Shown piece after piece: positions 24,284-37,800 of a stretch of 64,000 nucleotides of DNA (position 1 is its first letter; each line of letters begins with the position of its first letter). The position numbers and the translations under genes are program-made. The stretch is from assembly GCA_038501625.1 (NCBI GenBank), contig JAZAYU010000081.1:2790001-2854000 (forward strand), given 5' to 3'. The notes beneath the pieces were generated by a model. It saw only the letters and a program-made list of their open reading frames with translations. It ran no database searches and was not told the DNA's origin. Source of the stretch: Corbicula japonica. Lineage: Eukaryota; Mollusca; Bivalvia; Venerida; Cyrenidae.

Positions 24284-26459
24284 CGCTATTATCGCGGTAT
24301 CCAGATTTTACGTAATTGTAGGACAACGACGCCACCTACACACATGGTTCCGGTTGTAGAATGTAAAACGAAACCATTTCTATTTCCACCAAGAATATTT
24401 TAAGTCATCATGCATAAAACAGCTGTTCATACTTACTTTTGGCATCAACATCAAAAACATCACTTCTAAGTCTAAATATTCTGTCAACCCCTACCTTAAT
24501 AAAACTGGTAAAACATTGTTAAAAATCCATAATTTTCATTCGAAATTTCATCAGTAAAATCGTCTGCACATCATATGACATCATCAATCATGTGACTTTT
24601 GTCCTATTTCTAAAACGAGGCTAGACGACATCGTTTTATCTACGGAAGCAAATAAGGATAATTTTTGGCAATTTTTCAATGTCTTTTATACAATAGCCAG
24701 CCTGGTTAAACAAATGAATTACAGTTGATTTTTTCTTTTTGTCTTTAACAGTTAACATTTTCGAGCTCATATATATCGCAAAACAATTGTTATACACTCA
24801 CTTTCCTTTCCTTTAATAAAGCTGTTTACAAACTTTTGAGTCAATTTACAATATATGCCCCTAAAAAAGTTCTACCGTCTTTTAAGTGACATTCTCTTAT
24901 GGGATAATATCAAAATTGTAGCCACCTTAACCTATTTTCGTCTGAGAAAATTGCTTAAAAAGGATTACAGTCAAAACGGCCTCACGTAAAAACGGCCTCA
25001 GGTTAAAACGGCCACATTTTGGTTAAAACAGCCTCACTTTCAGACAAATATCGGTTAAAATGGCCTCACTATTTTTTAAGTAGATGACCCTTGTTTGAAT
25101 TACATTTTAAAAGATATTGTAGTATTGATTTGAAGAAAGAAATAGACACAACAAATTGTTGCCATTATCATATTACTCGTGTACGCATTTGAAAAGATTT
25201 TTTGTGTTGTTTAGATATTGTGAATTTATGTAAATAGAACGAGAATTTTTAAGTAGTTACTTTTCTTTACTGTTCTAACATGCGTTAATAAATGCAAAAC
25301 GAAGATACATTTATGTTTGCAAAGGTTCATTGCCGTTACAGAGATTTTGATATTTTTATTTTACTGATGTCCGTGCAATAACAACTCAAGACGGTCCTTG
25401 ATTCAGAAAACATTTCAAACGGAATACTGGAGAAGGTGTACATTGATAATTTATAAACACTGACGGCAAAGAATTAAACATTTAATTAATATACCAAAAA
25501 TTTAATGATGAACATACAGATTTAACTATAAGGATTAGTTGCTTCTATACATCACAATTAACAGACCAACTGGGCAAGTGACGATCTTGTAGAATTTAAC
25601 ACAGTTCGCACACGCGTAAAAAGAGTCCTTCACCCATATTCAACATGACACATTTTTTTGGGAACAGACTGGCAAGCGAGAATATATGTCAGTTAGTGGC
25701 AATTAACAGTAACGGGGTGGTGTTCAAAATTGTATTACACAGTGTGATTTTAAGTTCTTAAACAAATTGATGATGATTAAAATGACCAGTACAATTTAGA
25801 TCCATCCAAAACGATGGTATGCATATGGCGGTGAACATGGAACGAACAAACCACGAATTTAACGAATTGACATGTACTTATCAAGAGTATAAAAGCATTA
25901 TAAAAGATACCTTTTTTTGCTAATATATTTAAAATTTATTTTAAAATTGAGGCCGTTTTAACCAAAAAGTCAGGCCGTTTTAACTAAAAGTGAGGCCGGT
26001 TTGACTAAAAGTGAGGCCGATTTAACCAAAAAATAAAAATGTGAGGCCGTTTTGACCAAATAGTGAGGCCGTTTTAACCAAAATGAGGCTGTTTTAACTT
26101 GAGGCCGTTTTTACCTGAGGCCGTTTTAACCAGCACCCGTTTAAAAATACATTCATGCCATGACTGGTCTTTGAATTTACCATTGAGTCATTTTTTTATT
26201 TTGTTTAGATCGATTTTCGCTTCCGTAGAAAGCGATGGTCTATTGCCGCGATAATATAGAGTTGCTTCCCTTGCCAGTAGTAAAGTAGGTCATCCAAAAT
26301 GGCAGCCAGTTGCAAAACAAGAGTGAACATTGTTAGCGAATACTGACTTTCTGATGATCAATCTTAAATTAGTTGTTAATTTTATTATGCTGAAAAAAGC
26401 AAACACGATCGGCTTTTATTTCTACTGAGGGAAATCGAACAAGAACCGCGATAATAGCG
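24284..26459. mobile_element. Outer inverted-repeat element (CGCTATTATCGCGGT ends)
   Basis: CGCTATTATCGCGGT at 24284-24298 recurs as its exact reverse complement at 26445-26459. Just inside, CTACGGAAGC (about 24649) and GCTTCCGTAG (about 26220) also pair. A second inverted-repeat element at about 24968-26133 sits within. No transposase reading frame is visible. A derelict DNA transposon is the simplest reading; exact ends and target duplication are not clear. Confidence 0.5.
24968..26133. mobile_element. Element with iterated GGTTAAAACGGCCTCA arms
   Basis: The left arm (24968-25075) has about five spaced copies of a GTTAAAACGGCCTCA-like motif. The right arm (25950-26133) has about nine copies in inverted orientation (TGAGGCCGTTTTAACC). 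When the right arm is inverted, motif spacing near the ends aligns with the left arm. The interior, about 870 bp, is AT-rich with no coding sequence. Iterated subterminal motifs are typical of transposase-binding regions, so this looks like a non-autonomous DNA transposon. The superfamily is unknown. Confidence 0.65.
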
Positions 26460-27423
26460 AGTACTGGGCTAATTGGTTAAATTTAGACTAACAGTAACAA
26501 ATCTGTTGAGTGCAAAAGTTCTACATTAACATTTATGGCAACCAGATACATTTAGCTATCTTACCTTTCTGCCATTTCTAGATATACTCAGCTTTCTGGA
26601 ATACAATTCTGAACTTCAGAATACATGTTTTTCATCCAATAATTAGTTTGGGTCTATCTGTCAAACTCCACCACTGTCATTTTTTGTTGTTGTCAGGAAA
26701 AGCATTAAATTTTTCATATCAGGTGAACGTGCTTAAGACAAGAAAAACCAAAACTGTTATCAGGAAGTCTGAAATCCAAGTAGTTTTTGAAATTTAATTG
26801 ATTAAACTTGCCAGAAAACAATGTTAATTAGCCGGAAGCAGGTTAACCGCGCATGAGCAGATCAACATCCGACGGTGTCAGTGTAATTTTCTCTCCGTTA
26901 TTGTCGAAATGTTTTGATATATTTGTGAGCTGTCATCTTTCTGTTGAGTACCACATAACATAAATGTTCAGTATGGAAAGAGGTATTTCGCTGTAATAGA
27001 CGTTACATGTTTGAAAGTCGCTTTTCGTTCCCACAGTTGTGAAACAGTCCAACCCAATGATATTCGGTCCCAAAGCAGATTCGACCCCAATCTTTGATCG
27101 AATTCTACCCCAGAATTTTACAATCCCAATATACAGACAATTAGGTATAATCAGTTTCGGCATTCAATCAGTTCCTGAACATGTTCACAACTTTGAAATA
27201 ACCTAAAATTGGTCAAGAAATCATTGTATGTTCTAACAACATCCCTCTAAGTAAGAGAAATGCTGCATTTATAACTCGAATTTGTGCAGGAACTGATTGA
27301 ATGCTGGAACTGAAAAATAGACTGTATCTAAACCTTACCTACATTTCAAAAGAAGTATACCTTATAATATGAATAGTGTAGAGGGGAGAAATCATGACTT
27401 TCCAAACTAAATTTTATTCAGAA
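26460..27423. other. Non-coding, nothing firm
   Basis: A GC-richer patch at 26820-26930, with CGCGCATGAGC and several CG dinucleotides, could be a promoter. No coding exon can be tied to it. Confidence 0.35.
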
Positions 27424-28585
27424 GAAGTAAGTAAGTAAAGTCTTTATTTAATAAGGCTACACATTTGGTTTCCCAATCTTTCATGTGGGCCTCTAAAAAA
27501 CAACATTATTTACAATTTTACAGCATCAAATAACATAATGAGAATCATGAAATTTCAAAACATACATTAAACACAGCATACACATGTACACTCACACACA
27601 CAAACACATTACATATACATTACTTTTACTATTAAATATATTGAAGCTATTGACAAGGTTAATACAAGGATGTAAAATGCCAGTTTATGTACAAAGCTTG
27701 AAATTCACTAACTGATTTTGCTTGACGAATGTTAAGTGGGATATTATTCCACAGTTAAGTACCTGAGTAATCAAGGGATTTTCTAAAGACTTCTTTTTTA
27801 GGTCGTGGTACTACAAGATCTGAATTACTTGCTGACCTAAGGTTACGATCATGTCTTTGGTGTACAAATTGGAATTTGTTTTTCATGTACTGTGGAAATG
27901 ATGCATCATTTATTGATTTATACATAATGATAGCTTTTTTTGTATTTTATTCTTTCATCAAATCTCATCCAGTTTAGTTGTTTAAATAATTCAGCAGATG
28001 GAGCATCATAACTTTTGTCAAGAATAATTCTTGCAGCTCTTTTTTTAAATTTAATCATATCTGCAATTAATTCATTGCTGCTATTGCCCCAGATCGTACA
28101 ACAATAATCTAAATGAGGTAACACATAAGCATTAAAAAATAGTTTTCTAGAATGTAAATCAAGGTAATGCTTTATTCTAAGGAGAAGATATAATTGAGAG
28201 TTACATTTTTCAATTGTCTTTTCTATTTGAGTTTGCCACTTCAGTTTATTGTCAACAAAAACGCCTTGTAACTTTTCACTTTCAGAAAATGCAATTTCCT
28301 GGTCTTGTAGACCTGTATATTGGTTTAAGTGGTGGTTGTGCATTGTTAGATGTTAGGTATATTGCTTTTGTTTTCTGAGCATTTAGTAACATTGCATTTT
28401 GTTTGCACCATAGGCTGACATTTTCAAGGTCGGTTTGGAGTTTATAATTTAACTCTTGTGCACAGAGTCCTGATGCTGTAAGAGTTGTATCATCAGCAAA
28501 AATATCTGCTTCCGAGGTTTTCAGATGGAGGGGTAAATCATTGATATATATAATGAAAAGCAGAGGCCCAAGGTGTAGGCAAGTT
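27424..28585 (-). mobile_element. LINE fragment: 3' part of reverse transcriptase ORF and 3' UTR
   Basis: On the minus strand, 28585 to 28330 encodes the end of the RT palm: a GPLLFIIYINDLP motif followed by the intact catalytic FADDT, then the region up to LLNAQKTK. After a frame change near 28330-28345, 28343-27918 continues through the thumb and C-terminal region with GVFVDNKLKW, LPHLDYCCTIWG and KRAARIIL. These motifs are standard for non-LTR retrotransposons of the Jockey/CR1 type. The 5' side is cut at about 28585, before the finger motifs and endonuclease. A TTAC microsatellite-like tail sits at 27424-27440. Dead 5'-truncated copy. Confidence 0.85.
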
Positions 28586-29114
28586 CAATAATCAATTATA
28601 ATTGACAGATACATAAGGTTCTTAATATTCTATGTTAGTTAAGCTGTTTAAAATGCGTAAAAAAACTCAAGTAACCCTTTAATTTCTTTACTTCAATAAA
28701 GATTTTCCACGTCAACGTATTATTCGGACAGTAAAGAAATCAGATGTTTTTTGCTCCTTACACAGTGTTTACTTCACTAATAAATACCGTAAAGCAGTCA
28801 CTTTTAAAAGTTGACTGTGGACTCGGCACATTAACGTTCATACATTTGTTTTATGCAAAATGATTCAAAAGATAATGATATTGTTTGTCCAGTAGGAAAC
28901 CAAAAGTATCTCAAGCTAATTTTCTCACTAAACAACATCCCACCACAAACAGTTATTAGTGCATCTAATATGTCTTCAACATTTTCCAACTGGCAAAAGT
29001 ATTGACCAGAAACTGGGAACCCTGAACTTAGCCATTTCTTGGTTTAGACTTTAGAATTTGTCAGCCACTACAGTATAGACCTGATAATTGTGTGGCAGTT
29101 AGGAGAAAGAAATT
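28586..29114. other. Non-coding, nothing recognised
   Basis: AT-rich interval between the LINE fragment and the tRNA-like repeats. Confidence 0.45.
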
Positions 29115-29186
29115 TGTGGCTTTTAACAGGATTTGAACTCTGACCTTTGGCTTACTAAGGTGTGATCTACCAATTTAGCAAAGCCT
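29115..29186 (-). repeat. tRNA-Thr-like SINE head or pseudogene
   Basis: On the minus strand: A-box-like GCTAAATTGGTAGATCA, an anticodon-loop-like TTAGTAA (AGT, as in tRNA-Thr) and B-box-like AGTTCAAATCCTG, at tRNA-like spacing. Several stem positions do not pair, so this is a decayed copy or SINE rather than a working tRNA. Confidence 0.5.
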
Positions 29187-29301
29187 GCTTGGTTTAAATT
29201 CTACTACATTCTTCCCCACTTAAATGAGATATTTCCAATTTACTTGGCAATTGTCTGGAAGACACAATGCCAGTTTAGCAGCTTTGAGGAAGAAACAAGA
29301 A

Positions 29302-29372
29302 GGCTTAATAAGGACAAACCTCAGACTTCCAGCTTATCATGCCAACATGCTACCAATTGAGCTACTTAGGCC
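29302..29372 (-). repeat. tRNA-Ile-like SINE head or pseudogene
   Basis: On the minus strand: GTAGCTCAATTGGTAGCAT matches a tRNA A-box region well, and TGATAAG resembles an isoleucine (GAT) anticodon loop. GAGGTTTGTCC is a degraded B box. It lies about 115 bases from the tRNA-Thr-like unit in the same orientation, so both may belong to one composite SINE. Confidence 0.45.
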
Positions 29373-29569
29373 ATCTGATTCAAATTCTATTACATTTGAT
29401 ATTTAAAAATGTTAGTGATAGTTTGCAAATTCTTTGTTCTACTTAGAGTTTTGGGTTTGGCTTAGTATTTGGGGTTTGTGTCAGGAGATTTTCATCTCCC
29501 CAGATGCTTAGGTGACCCTGTTATTCTCCAAACTATGAGAAGACCCTCTCTATTATCATACCTAATTGG

Positions 29570-31826
29570 GGTCACACGACTTACTAGAATCCACCAAAAT
29601 TACCGGAATCCACTCTGATTTACTGGAATCCACCGAAAAAATGATTTTTAGAGTTATATTTTTGGAAGTTTATATATGAATCGTGATATCAACGCATTTT
29701 AAAGCATCTAGATTTGACAGTACCGATCCCATTTTTCGTTAACATGTACGTATACATTTGCCGCGCACGCTAAAAAATTCGGCTGAAATACACCTTAAAA
29801 TGATTTTAGAGTTATATTTTTGAAATTTTTACATGTATCGTGATTTCAAAGCGTTTTAAAGCAATATGCATCTGGATTTGACAGTTCCGATCCCATTTTT
29901 CCTTGTCATGTACTTAAACATTTGCTGCGCACACTATAAAAAAACGTCCGGAATCCACCTTAAGAATGATTTTCAGAGTTATTATGTTGGAAATTAATAC
30001 ATATATTGTGATGTCATAGCGTTTTAAGCAATATGCATCTAGATTTGACAGTACCGATCCCATTTTTTGTCATGTAGGTACATGGGCGCTATAAAAAATT
30101 GCAATGATCGTAAGGGAGCAAGCCAGTTTCCTGTTTTTGTTTTTATGATGACAGAGCTTACTCGTAGCCACATCAAATAATAATACCTGTGTCAATGGGT
30201 TTTTAATTACTAACAATTTTGATGTTATTTAGATATTGACTCAGCGAGAGACCTCCATAAATTTAATATGTTGCACTTCAACCCTTCTCTAGACGCTGAT
30301 CACGTTTTTTTTCATCATGAGACTAATGTTAAAACTGCCACTCCAATCAGAAGACTTAGCTACTTAAAAATAAGTTTAGCTCAATTAAAAATCATATGAA
30401 AAAAACATTTCTTTCTTCCGATCATTTTACAATTGTACTTTTGAATACATAGTTACTGCCATTTGCGAGCGAAGATAAATGATTTTTAGTGTGCCAAGTA
30501 TGTCATCTACTGGAATCGTCTTGCATAATGAAATGTAAATGCAATTTCAATTGAACTTTGCTTTTTGCTTTAACACAGCTTCGTACATTTAATTAAATCT
30601 AACCCGAATACATGTGTATTTTTGTTGTCTAGGCCAATATTTATAACACGCTTTGAGCAATTGCAAGTTTGGAAAAAAGTGATCTCCCTTTTACTTGTTG
30701 ACAGTTGGCATCTTCCATTTAGTTTAACTAGGTTATAAAACGATTGTCACCCGTTGATATTTGTTAATTAATATTTATACCGACTAGCTTTTACAGATAA
30801 TATTAAAGGCCGGAAACAGTCCGTTGACGACGTTAAAAATATACCAGTTTTAACACATGGTACATAAATATTTATATGCGCTCAAAAGAAAGCTGATAGG
30901 TGCTAACTTATGATGTCTAAATTACTTAAGTTCATGGTAGGAACGGCTACTAAATTTAAGGGTAGACAAATACTTGTAAATAAATGAAAAGCTATGAGTG
31001 TCGTGAATGCTACCACTACTATAACATCATGCGCATGTGAGTTTTCGATTCGATAAATAGCTGTCACGTCATCAAGACGTAATAGTTTCCCGCCCAAAAT
31101 CAACGTTCATGTTATATCATTCTTTATGATTACAATTTACAATTAAGTGGTTTATATTTATAATTCTGTTAAGGTTTAAGATAAAACACGTTTGATCTTG
31201 GAGATTTCTACGTGTACTAGAGGGAGCCTGAATGTCTTTAAGACATAATATCGCTTTCATCAATTTGATTCTATGGTAAAATAAATTGATATTGTTGTTT
31301 TTATTAAATTATATACCGTAAATTGATCAAGATGTACTTCACCCGAAAATCACAAAAACTTAATAAATCATAATTAATAAATTTATTTTACATATGTTTT
31401 CTGATAACGACGATAATGAGTATGTAATCTATGATAATCAATAATACATGAAACAATCTTGTCCGCTTACAATTACCTGCATGTATTTTATAAAGCGCGC
31501 AGGAAATTTGTGTATAAACATGACAACGAATTTGGACTCTAGATAAAAAATCTACTCGAAAATGGGTTCAAACACTTCGCTATTACCATAATTATATAAA
31601 TTCATTTCCATAGGTATAACTCTGAAAATCATTTTTAAGGTGGATTCCGGACAAAATTTTTATAGTGCGCGCGGCAAATGTATACATACATGTTAACGAA
31701 AAATGGGATCGGTACTGTCAAATCTAGATGCATATTGCTTTAAAACACGTTGACATCAGGATTCATATATAAACTTCCAAAAATATAATTCGGTAATTTT
31801 GGTGGATTCCAGTAAGTCGTGTGACC
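29570..31826. mobile_element. 2.26-kb element with long terminal inverted repeats (GGTCACACGACTTACTGG)
   Basis: Left end GTCACACGACTTACTAGAAT and right end ATTCCAGTAAGTCGTGTGAC are inverted copies with one mismatch. The pairing extends about 200 bases inward, including GATTTGACAGTACCGATCCC at about 29711 and its inverse at about 31700. The left side has two extra tandem iterations of that block (about 29876 and 30042, period about 165). No transposase frame is visible. The right end lies only 54 bases upstream of the first recognised GID8 exon. No convincing target duplication was found. Confidence 0.7.
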
Positions 31827-31879
31827 GTCATCATTATCAACATTTTAGAATTTACACAAGACAAATTCACTAATTATAG

Positions 31880-34800
31880 GTCTGAGTTTGGAGCGACCAG
31901 AAAGCAGTATATCTAAAGAAGAGTGGATGGCCAAATTCAGCAGTCATCAAATCACACGGGCAGACATGAACACACTCATTATGAATTACTTAGTTACTGG
32001 TAAGATTCAGATTGTATGTACTGTTTCATTTCTTGCTGTTATACTTGGTGTCTTGTAACTTTAAAAAACAAAGTAATGATCATTGAGATTCATTTTACTG
32101 GCTTAACCGTTTACTCCATATATACACAGTTTAGCACATGTGCGGCCATTGTAGATCCAGATCAGCTGTCACAAATGTGCCACCTGATCAGGATCGTGTT
32201 CACTTTTTGGTCAGATATAACCTAGTAAAACCAAATGCAAACAGTGGAAATCCTGATCTGGATCTGCACTGTTGGCCCACACCATAAAGAAGTTTATATG
32301 CAGGAAAGGGTTAAAGTGTCAAATTCATATAATGACACAAAACACTACAGATTAATTCCTTGCACTGAAATCAGTTTGACATGATTCAAATTAGGAGTAT
32401 CTTTTTCATAGTATGTGTAAGAAAGAAATGTTTTGTTCAAAGCTCTATATATTACACTTGCACTGGAATTGCAGAGGGTTTCAAAGAATCAGCAGAGAAA
32501 TTTCGGTTGGAGTCGGGCATCCAGCCATCTGTGGACCTAAATCAGCTAGATGACAGAATAAAAATCCGAGAAGAAATACAGAATGGACGAATAGAGAATG
32601 CAATATCACTGGTGAACAGCCTTCAGCCTGAACTGTTAGACAATGACAGATACCTTTATTTCCACCTACAGGTAAATTTCTTCTTTTTTTCCAAAAAGCT
32701 TTAATTTGCTTGTCAAATGTCCCTTATCTAACTAGCTTTTGGAGTGTCGGTGGTTCTACCAACCTTCCTGCCAGAGTCTGAAATAATCCCTTTCAGTATG
32801 AAACCCACATATCTCACTGAATTTACACAATAAATTGACAAAACTGGGGTTAATCGATACATCTCATCAGTTACTTACAGTTTTGTTGAACAGTTACTGA
32901 TTTGTAAAATTTAAAAAGAAAACCATAAAATCCAAAAATGTAACAACATGTATGTAGAAGATCATATTAACTCTGTACTCCGTGGGATGCCTGTTAGCCC
33001 ACAGGCCAACAATGCTCATGTAGATCCAGATCAGTTGCCACATCCATGCTATCTGATAAAGATCTACACTGTTCAGAGAATGTCATGTTGATTGATGCTG
33101 GCTTTGCTCATACCTATCTTGAACCAGGTGAAGAGCAATCAAAAATACTGATCAAATTAAATTTTGTTATTTAATTTTTTTAGCAACAACACCTCATAGA
33201 GTTAATCAGACAAGGAAATGTAGAAGGTGCACTTGATTATGCACAAACCCATCTTGCAGAGAGAGGGGAGGAAAATCCAGAAATCCTCTCAGAATTGGAA
33301 AGAACCCTCGCATTACTTGCCTTTGAAGAACCAGAAAAATCACCTTTTGGAGATCTGCTGCATTTGTGTCAAAGACAAAAGGTTTGTATGAATTTTCATA
33401 CATATATATATTGCAACCTTGACTGCCGGCAAGGTGGTTTCATACTTAGTCACAGTACAACTTGTTTTTAATTATCAGTTACCCCAGAGATAGACCATTA
33501 TAGCGTGAGCAAGCAGTGTAGATCCAGACCAGGTAGCACATCTGTGCCATCTCATCTACACTGTTTGCTTTAAGATTCATTCAATTATTTCTGACCAAGA
33601 AGCGAAAAACAGGGATGAGAGTTTTCCGCGAATTCGCGGATTTCCGCGATTTTTTTGTCTCCCAAACAGTTTTAGAGATCGATGTAAATCCGAGGAGAAA
33701 TTGGGGGGGGGGGGGGGGGGGGTACACCGCCGTAGTCAACATAGACGATGAGGACAATGTCTCGCGTTCGTCGATAGTATTAATAGCAAGTGTGCGGACT
33801 GGTTTCGTGTTTCGTTTATTTTAGTGCCTATTCTGTCTTATTATCTAACTACTTCAATCTATAACCAGTCTGAACATTTTCTGTTATCAGTTTTCGCGGA
33901 AATTACGATTTTGGATCATCTGTGTTTATTAACAATTATGGAACGATACAAACTATAAAATGTCTTTTAAAACGGTTAATTTGTCGGATGAAGCACGAGT
34001 TCGTGACATAGATAGCGTTGTAAAAAACAAATTCTCATGGACGTGGCTGAACGAAGAGGTATCAATTCCTGTAAAAAATGAAGTGACCAATAGAGTCAGA
34101 TAGCATTTCAAAACATAATTTGATCAATAATAATTTTGCCTAAATAAAACCCAGGAAATGCATTTTGTTATAGTAAAAAAAAGGTAAAATTCATTTTCTT
34201 CCGGGGGCTTTGCCCCCTGGTCCCCCACTGTTAAAGTATTAATGTTATAAGGGAGACAATCCAGTAAGGCTTGTATTAATGATAAGGGAGACTATCTGGG
34301 AGAAACTCTTCATATTGAAGGTTTATGGTGAATAACATGTGACAATAAATAAAAGCGTTTTCTCTACATTTTGGTGTTTCTAGTGATTAACAAGTGGTAG
34401 CAGAGCGAGTGTTTTCATTGTATCAACAGCTGAGTGACATTTTTTTGAAATAGCGAGTTGGAATATCTACTATTAGCGGACTTAAAATAGAAAAATGGCG
34501 ACCAAGATTACCCCACCCACATTGAACTTAAAGAACAAGTCTTTTGAATTGTACAAGCAGGAATTGTTGGCTTGGGGTGAGATTACAGATTTGGAGAAAA
34601 AGAAGCGTGGTGTTGCAATTGCTTTGACCCTTCCTGAAAACGATGAAAGCAGAATCAGAGAAAAAGTATTTGACCAGATTTTATTAGAAGATTTAAAGAA
34701 AGATGATGGACTTGATACGTTAGTGAAATTTATGGACAAACACTTGGCCAAAGATGATTTATCAGACAGTCTTGAAAAATTTGAGGATTTCGAAGATTAC

Positions 34801-37800
34801 AAGAGACTCGAAGGGCAATCAATTAGTGAGTACATTTCTGTGTTTGACTCCAAATATCGCAAGATTGAGAAGAAGAATATGACTCTTCCAGCTGAAATCT
34901 TGGCCTTCAAGTTGTTAAGAAAGGCAAACATATCAAAAGAAGAAAAAATGCTTGTGTTGACAGGGATGAATTATGAGAATAAAGATACCCTTTATGAAGA
35001 TGCGAAGCGATCACTTAAAAAATTTAAAGGAGATGCGTGTGAAGGGACTCTCAGCGGTAGCGTGGCCTCTGGGATTAAACTTGAACCAGCTTTTTTAGCA
35101 GAAAATGAAGAAGCACTCTTAGCGGCTGGTTTTGTGCGTGCGAAGCGTGGTGGAAGCTATGGTGGTGGCACTCAAAGAAGTTGGCGGGGACAAGGACAGC
35201 GTGGACGTGGTCAGACCAGCAATCAGCGTACTCATACTAGTAATGGAGGGTTTTCTGGACAGAAAAAGAAGATGAATCCCACTGGTGCAGATGGAAATCC
35301 ACTGACCTGCAAGTCGTGTGGTTCGTTTAGGCATTTAATTGCTGACTGTCCTGACAGTTGGGAAAATTTAGCGAAAGTGAATATAACAAATTCCAGTCGA
35401 AGATGTGAATGCGGTAAATATAGACAATATTGATGATAAGACAAGACACCAGACATTGCTCAAATTACACAGGCAGTTTGCTCATCCTCCTTCTAAAAGA
35501 CTGATTGCGCTTTTAAAAGATGCTGGAGTGTGGCGTGATGAATTTATTGAGATAGTGTTAAAGATTGAAAGCGAATGTCAGCTTTGCAAACTTTATGCTA
35601 AAACACCCCCAAGGCCTGTGGTAGGAATGCCCATGGCCACTGAATTCAGTGAGAAAGTGGCAATGGATTTGAAACAGTGGAAAGGCAGATGGATTCTCCA
35701 TATGATTGATATGTGGTCCAGATACAGCGTTTCTGTATTTATTGCAAGGAAAAGACCTAGTGATGTAATTGACAGCATGATGAAAAATTGGATTGGAATT
35801 TTTGGTGTAATGGGCTCCATTTTGACTGATAATGGCGGAGAATTCAATGCTGATGAAATCAGAGAAGTTGCTTCTATTCTGAATGTGAAATTATGCACAA
35901 CTTCTGGTGAAAGCCCTTTTCAGAACGGCCTTTGTGAGAGAGTACATGCTGTTACTGACATGATGCTGCTGAAGCTGGAAGCTGAAAACAGAAATATGGA
36001 CAGCGAAGTTCTTCTATCGTGGGCGAATATGGCTAAGAACACTTTACAGATGTGGAACGGTTATAGCAGTTACCAGCTTGTTTTTGGTAAAAATCCGAAT
36101 TTGCCAAATATTATGACAGATAAGCTGCCTGCACTAAGTGGGACTACAAGTTCAGAAAAATTTGCTCAGCATTTGAATGCTTTGCATGAATCTAGAAAAG
36201 CCTACATAGAGACTGAAGCAAACGAAAGAATAAGGCGAGCATTAAGAGCTAAGGTTCGTGCTGCTGAGGAAAGATTTGAACACGGAGATCTTGTATATTA
36301 TAAGCGGGAAGGTAAAGACCGTTGGTTGGGGCCTGGAAAAGTAGTTTTTCAGGATGGAAAGGTCGTTTTTGTTAGACATGGAGGTGTTTTTGTGCGGGTG
36401 TCACCTAATAGACTGAGTAAAGTTGAAGCAGAAAGTGAATCAATAGATAATCCAGATTTGGATGGTACTAACTCCAAGGAAATATTTGAAAAGAACAATG
36501 AAGTGAACCATGATCAAAGTAATCTTTTGTCTGACAATAAGAGTGAAGCCATTGTAGAATTGTTTCCCAAAGACAACAATCAGGTTGTGACTGACATTCC
36601 ATTGACTTTCAGGAGTGAAAAACTGAAATTAAATGATAGAATTCAGTATAAAATACTCGAAACAGACCAATGGATTAAAGGATGGGGCAAGACAGTTCTA
36701 CCTCAGTGTTAAAGAAGAACTACTAAAATTGGGTTTTAAACAGTGTGACCTTGACCCTGCTGTTTTCTTTGTACATCATAAGGGCACTTTAAGAGGGGTA
36801 ATCTGTGTCCATGTAGATGACTTTCTGCATGCTGGTGACATATATTTTGATGGCTTGATGAATCAACTGAGACAAAGATTTTCTGCAGGAAAAGTAGCGC
36901 AAGGGAAGTTTTTATATATTGGTTTTGATGTTGATCAAAGTAACAATGCAATAATTCTTGATCATTCACAGTATATGGACAAAATTCAAGGTGTATCTCT
37001 TGAACCAGACATATTGACTAACAAATCACGTGCTTTGAATGAAACAGAACAAACTTTGTTTAGGCAATTAGTGGGACAACTTAACTGGGCTGTACAAGGT
37101 TCCAGACCAGATCTTGCATATGATATGATAGTGTTAAGTACAAAGCTTAAGTCTGGCACTGTAGGTGATTTAACTAAGGCTGTGAAGTTAGTTAACAGGT
37201 TAAAAGACATAAATTCTATCATTGTCTTCCCAAATCTTAACAGTGATTATTCTAAGTGGAAGATGCTAGTTTTCACCGATGCCTCCTTAGGGAATTTGAA
37301 TGATGGAACTGGAAGTACCGGTGCTCATATTTTGTGGATTGTGGACAATGAAGGCAAATGTTGCCCAATAACTTGGTGTGCTAACAAAATCAAACGAGTC
37401 GTGAGATCTACAATAGCTGCAGAGGCATTGAGTTTGCAAGAAGGACTTGAATCTGCCTTCTATTACCGGAAACTGTTGTCAAATATCTTGGGTTTGACTT
37501 CCAATTCCATACCTATTATTGGATATACTGATAACAAAAGTGTCCAAGATGCTATTTACTCAACAAAAATGGTGGATGATAAAAGACTCCGTGTAGATAT
37601 AGCTTCTATACAAGAACTACTACAGAAACAAGAAATTGATGAAGTCCGATGGTGTAACGGAAGTAAGCAGCTGGCCAACTGTATGACGAAACAGGGAGGA
37701 TCTGGATATGAACTTTTGAAAGTCCTGCATACAGGAATGATGATGAAAGACTTTATATAAATAATGTTTGTTTCAAATGGACTGTTGTATATTTTCAATA

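Noticed and set aside
36736..36969. Minus-strand open frames within the copia element (also at 34482, 35119, 35593, 36986 and 37556)
   Set aside because: They are antisense shadows of the Gag, integrase and RT/RNase H frames.
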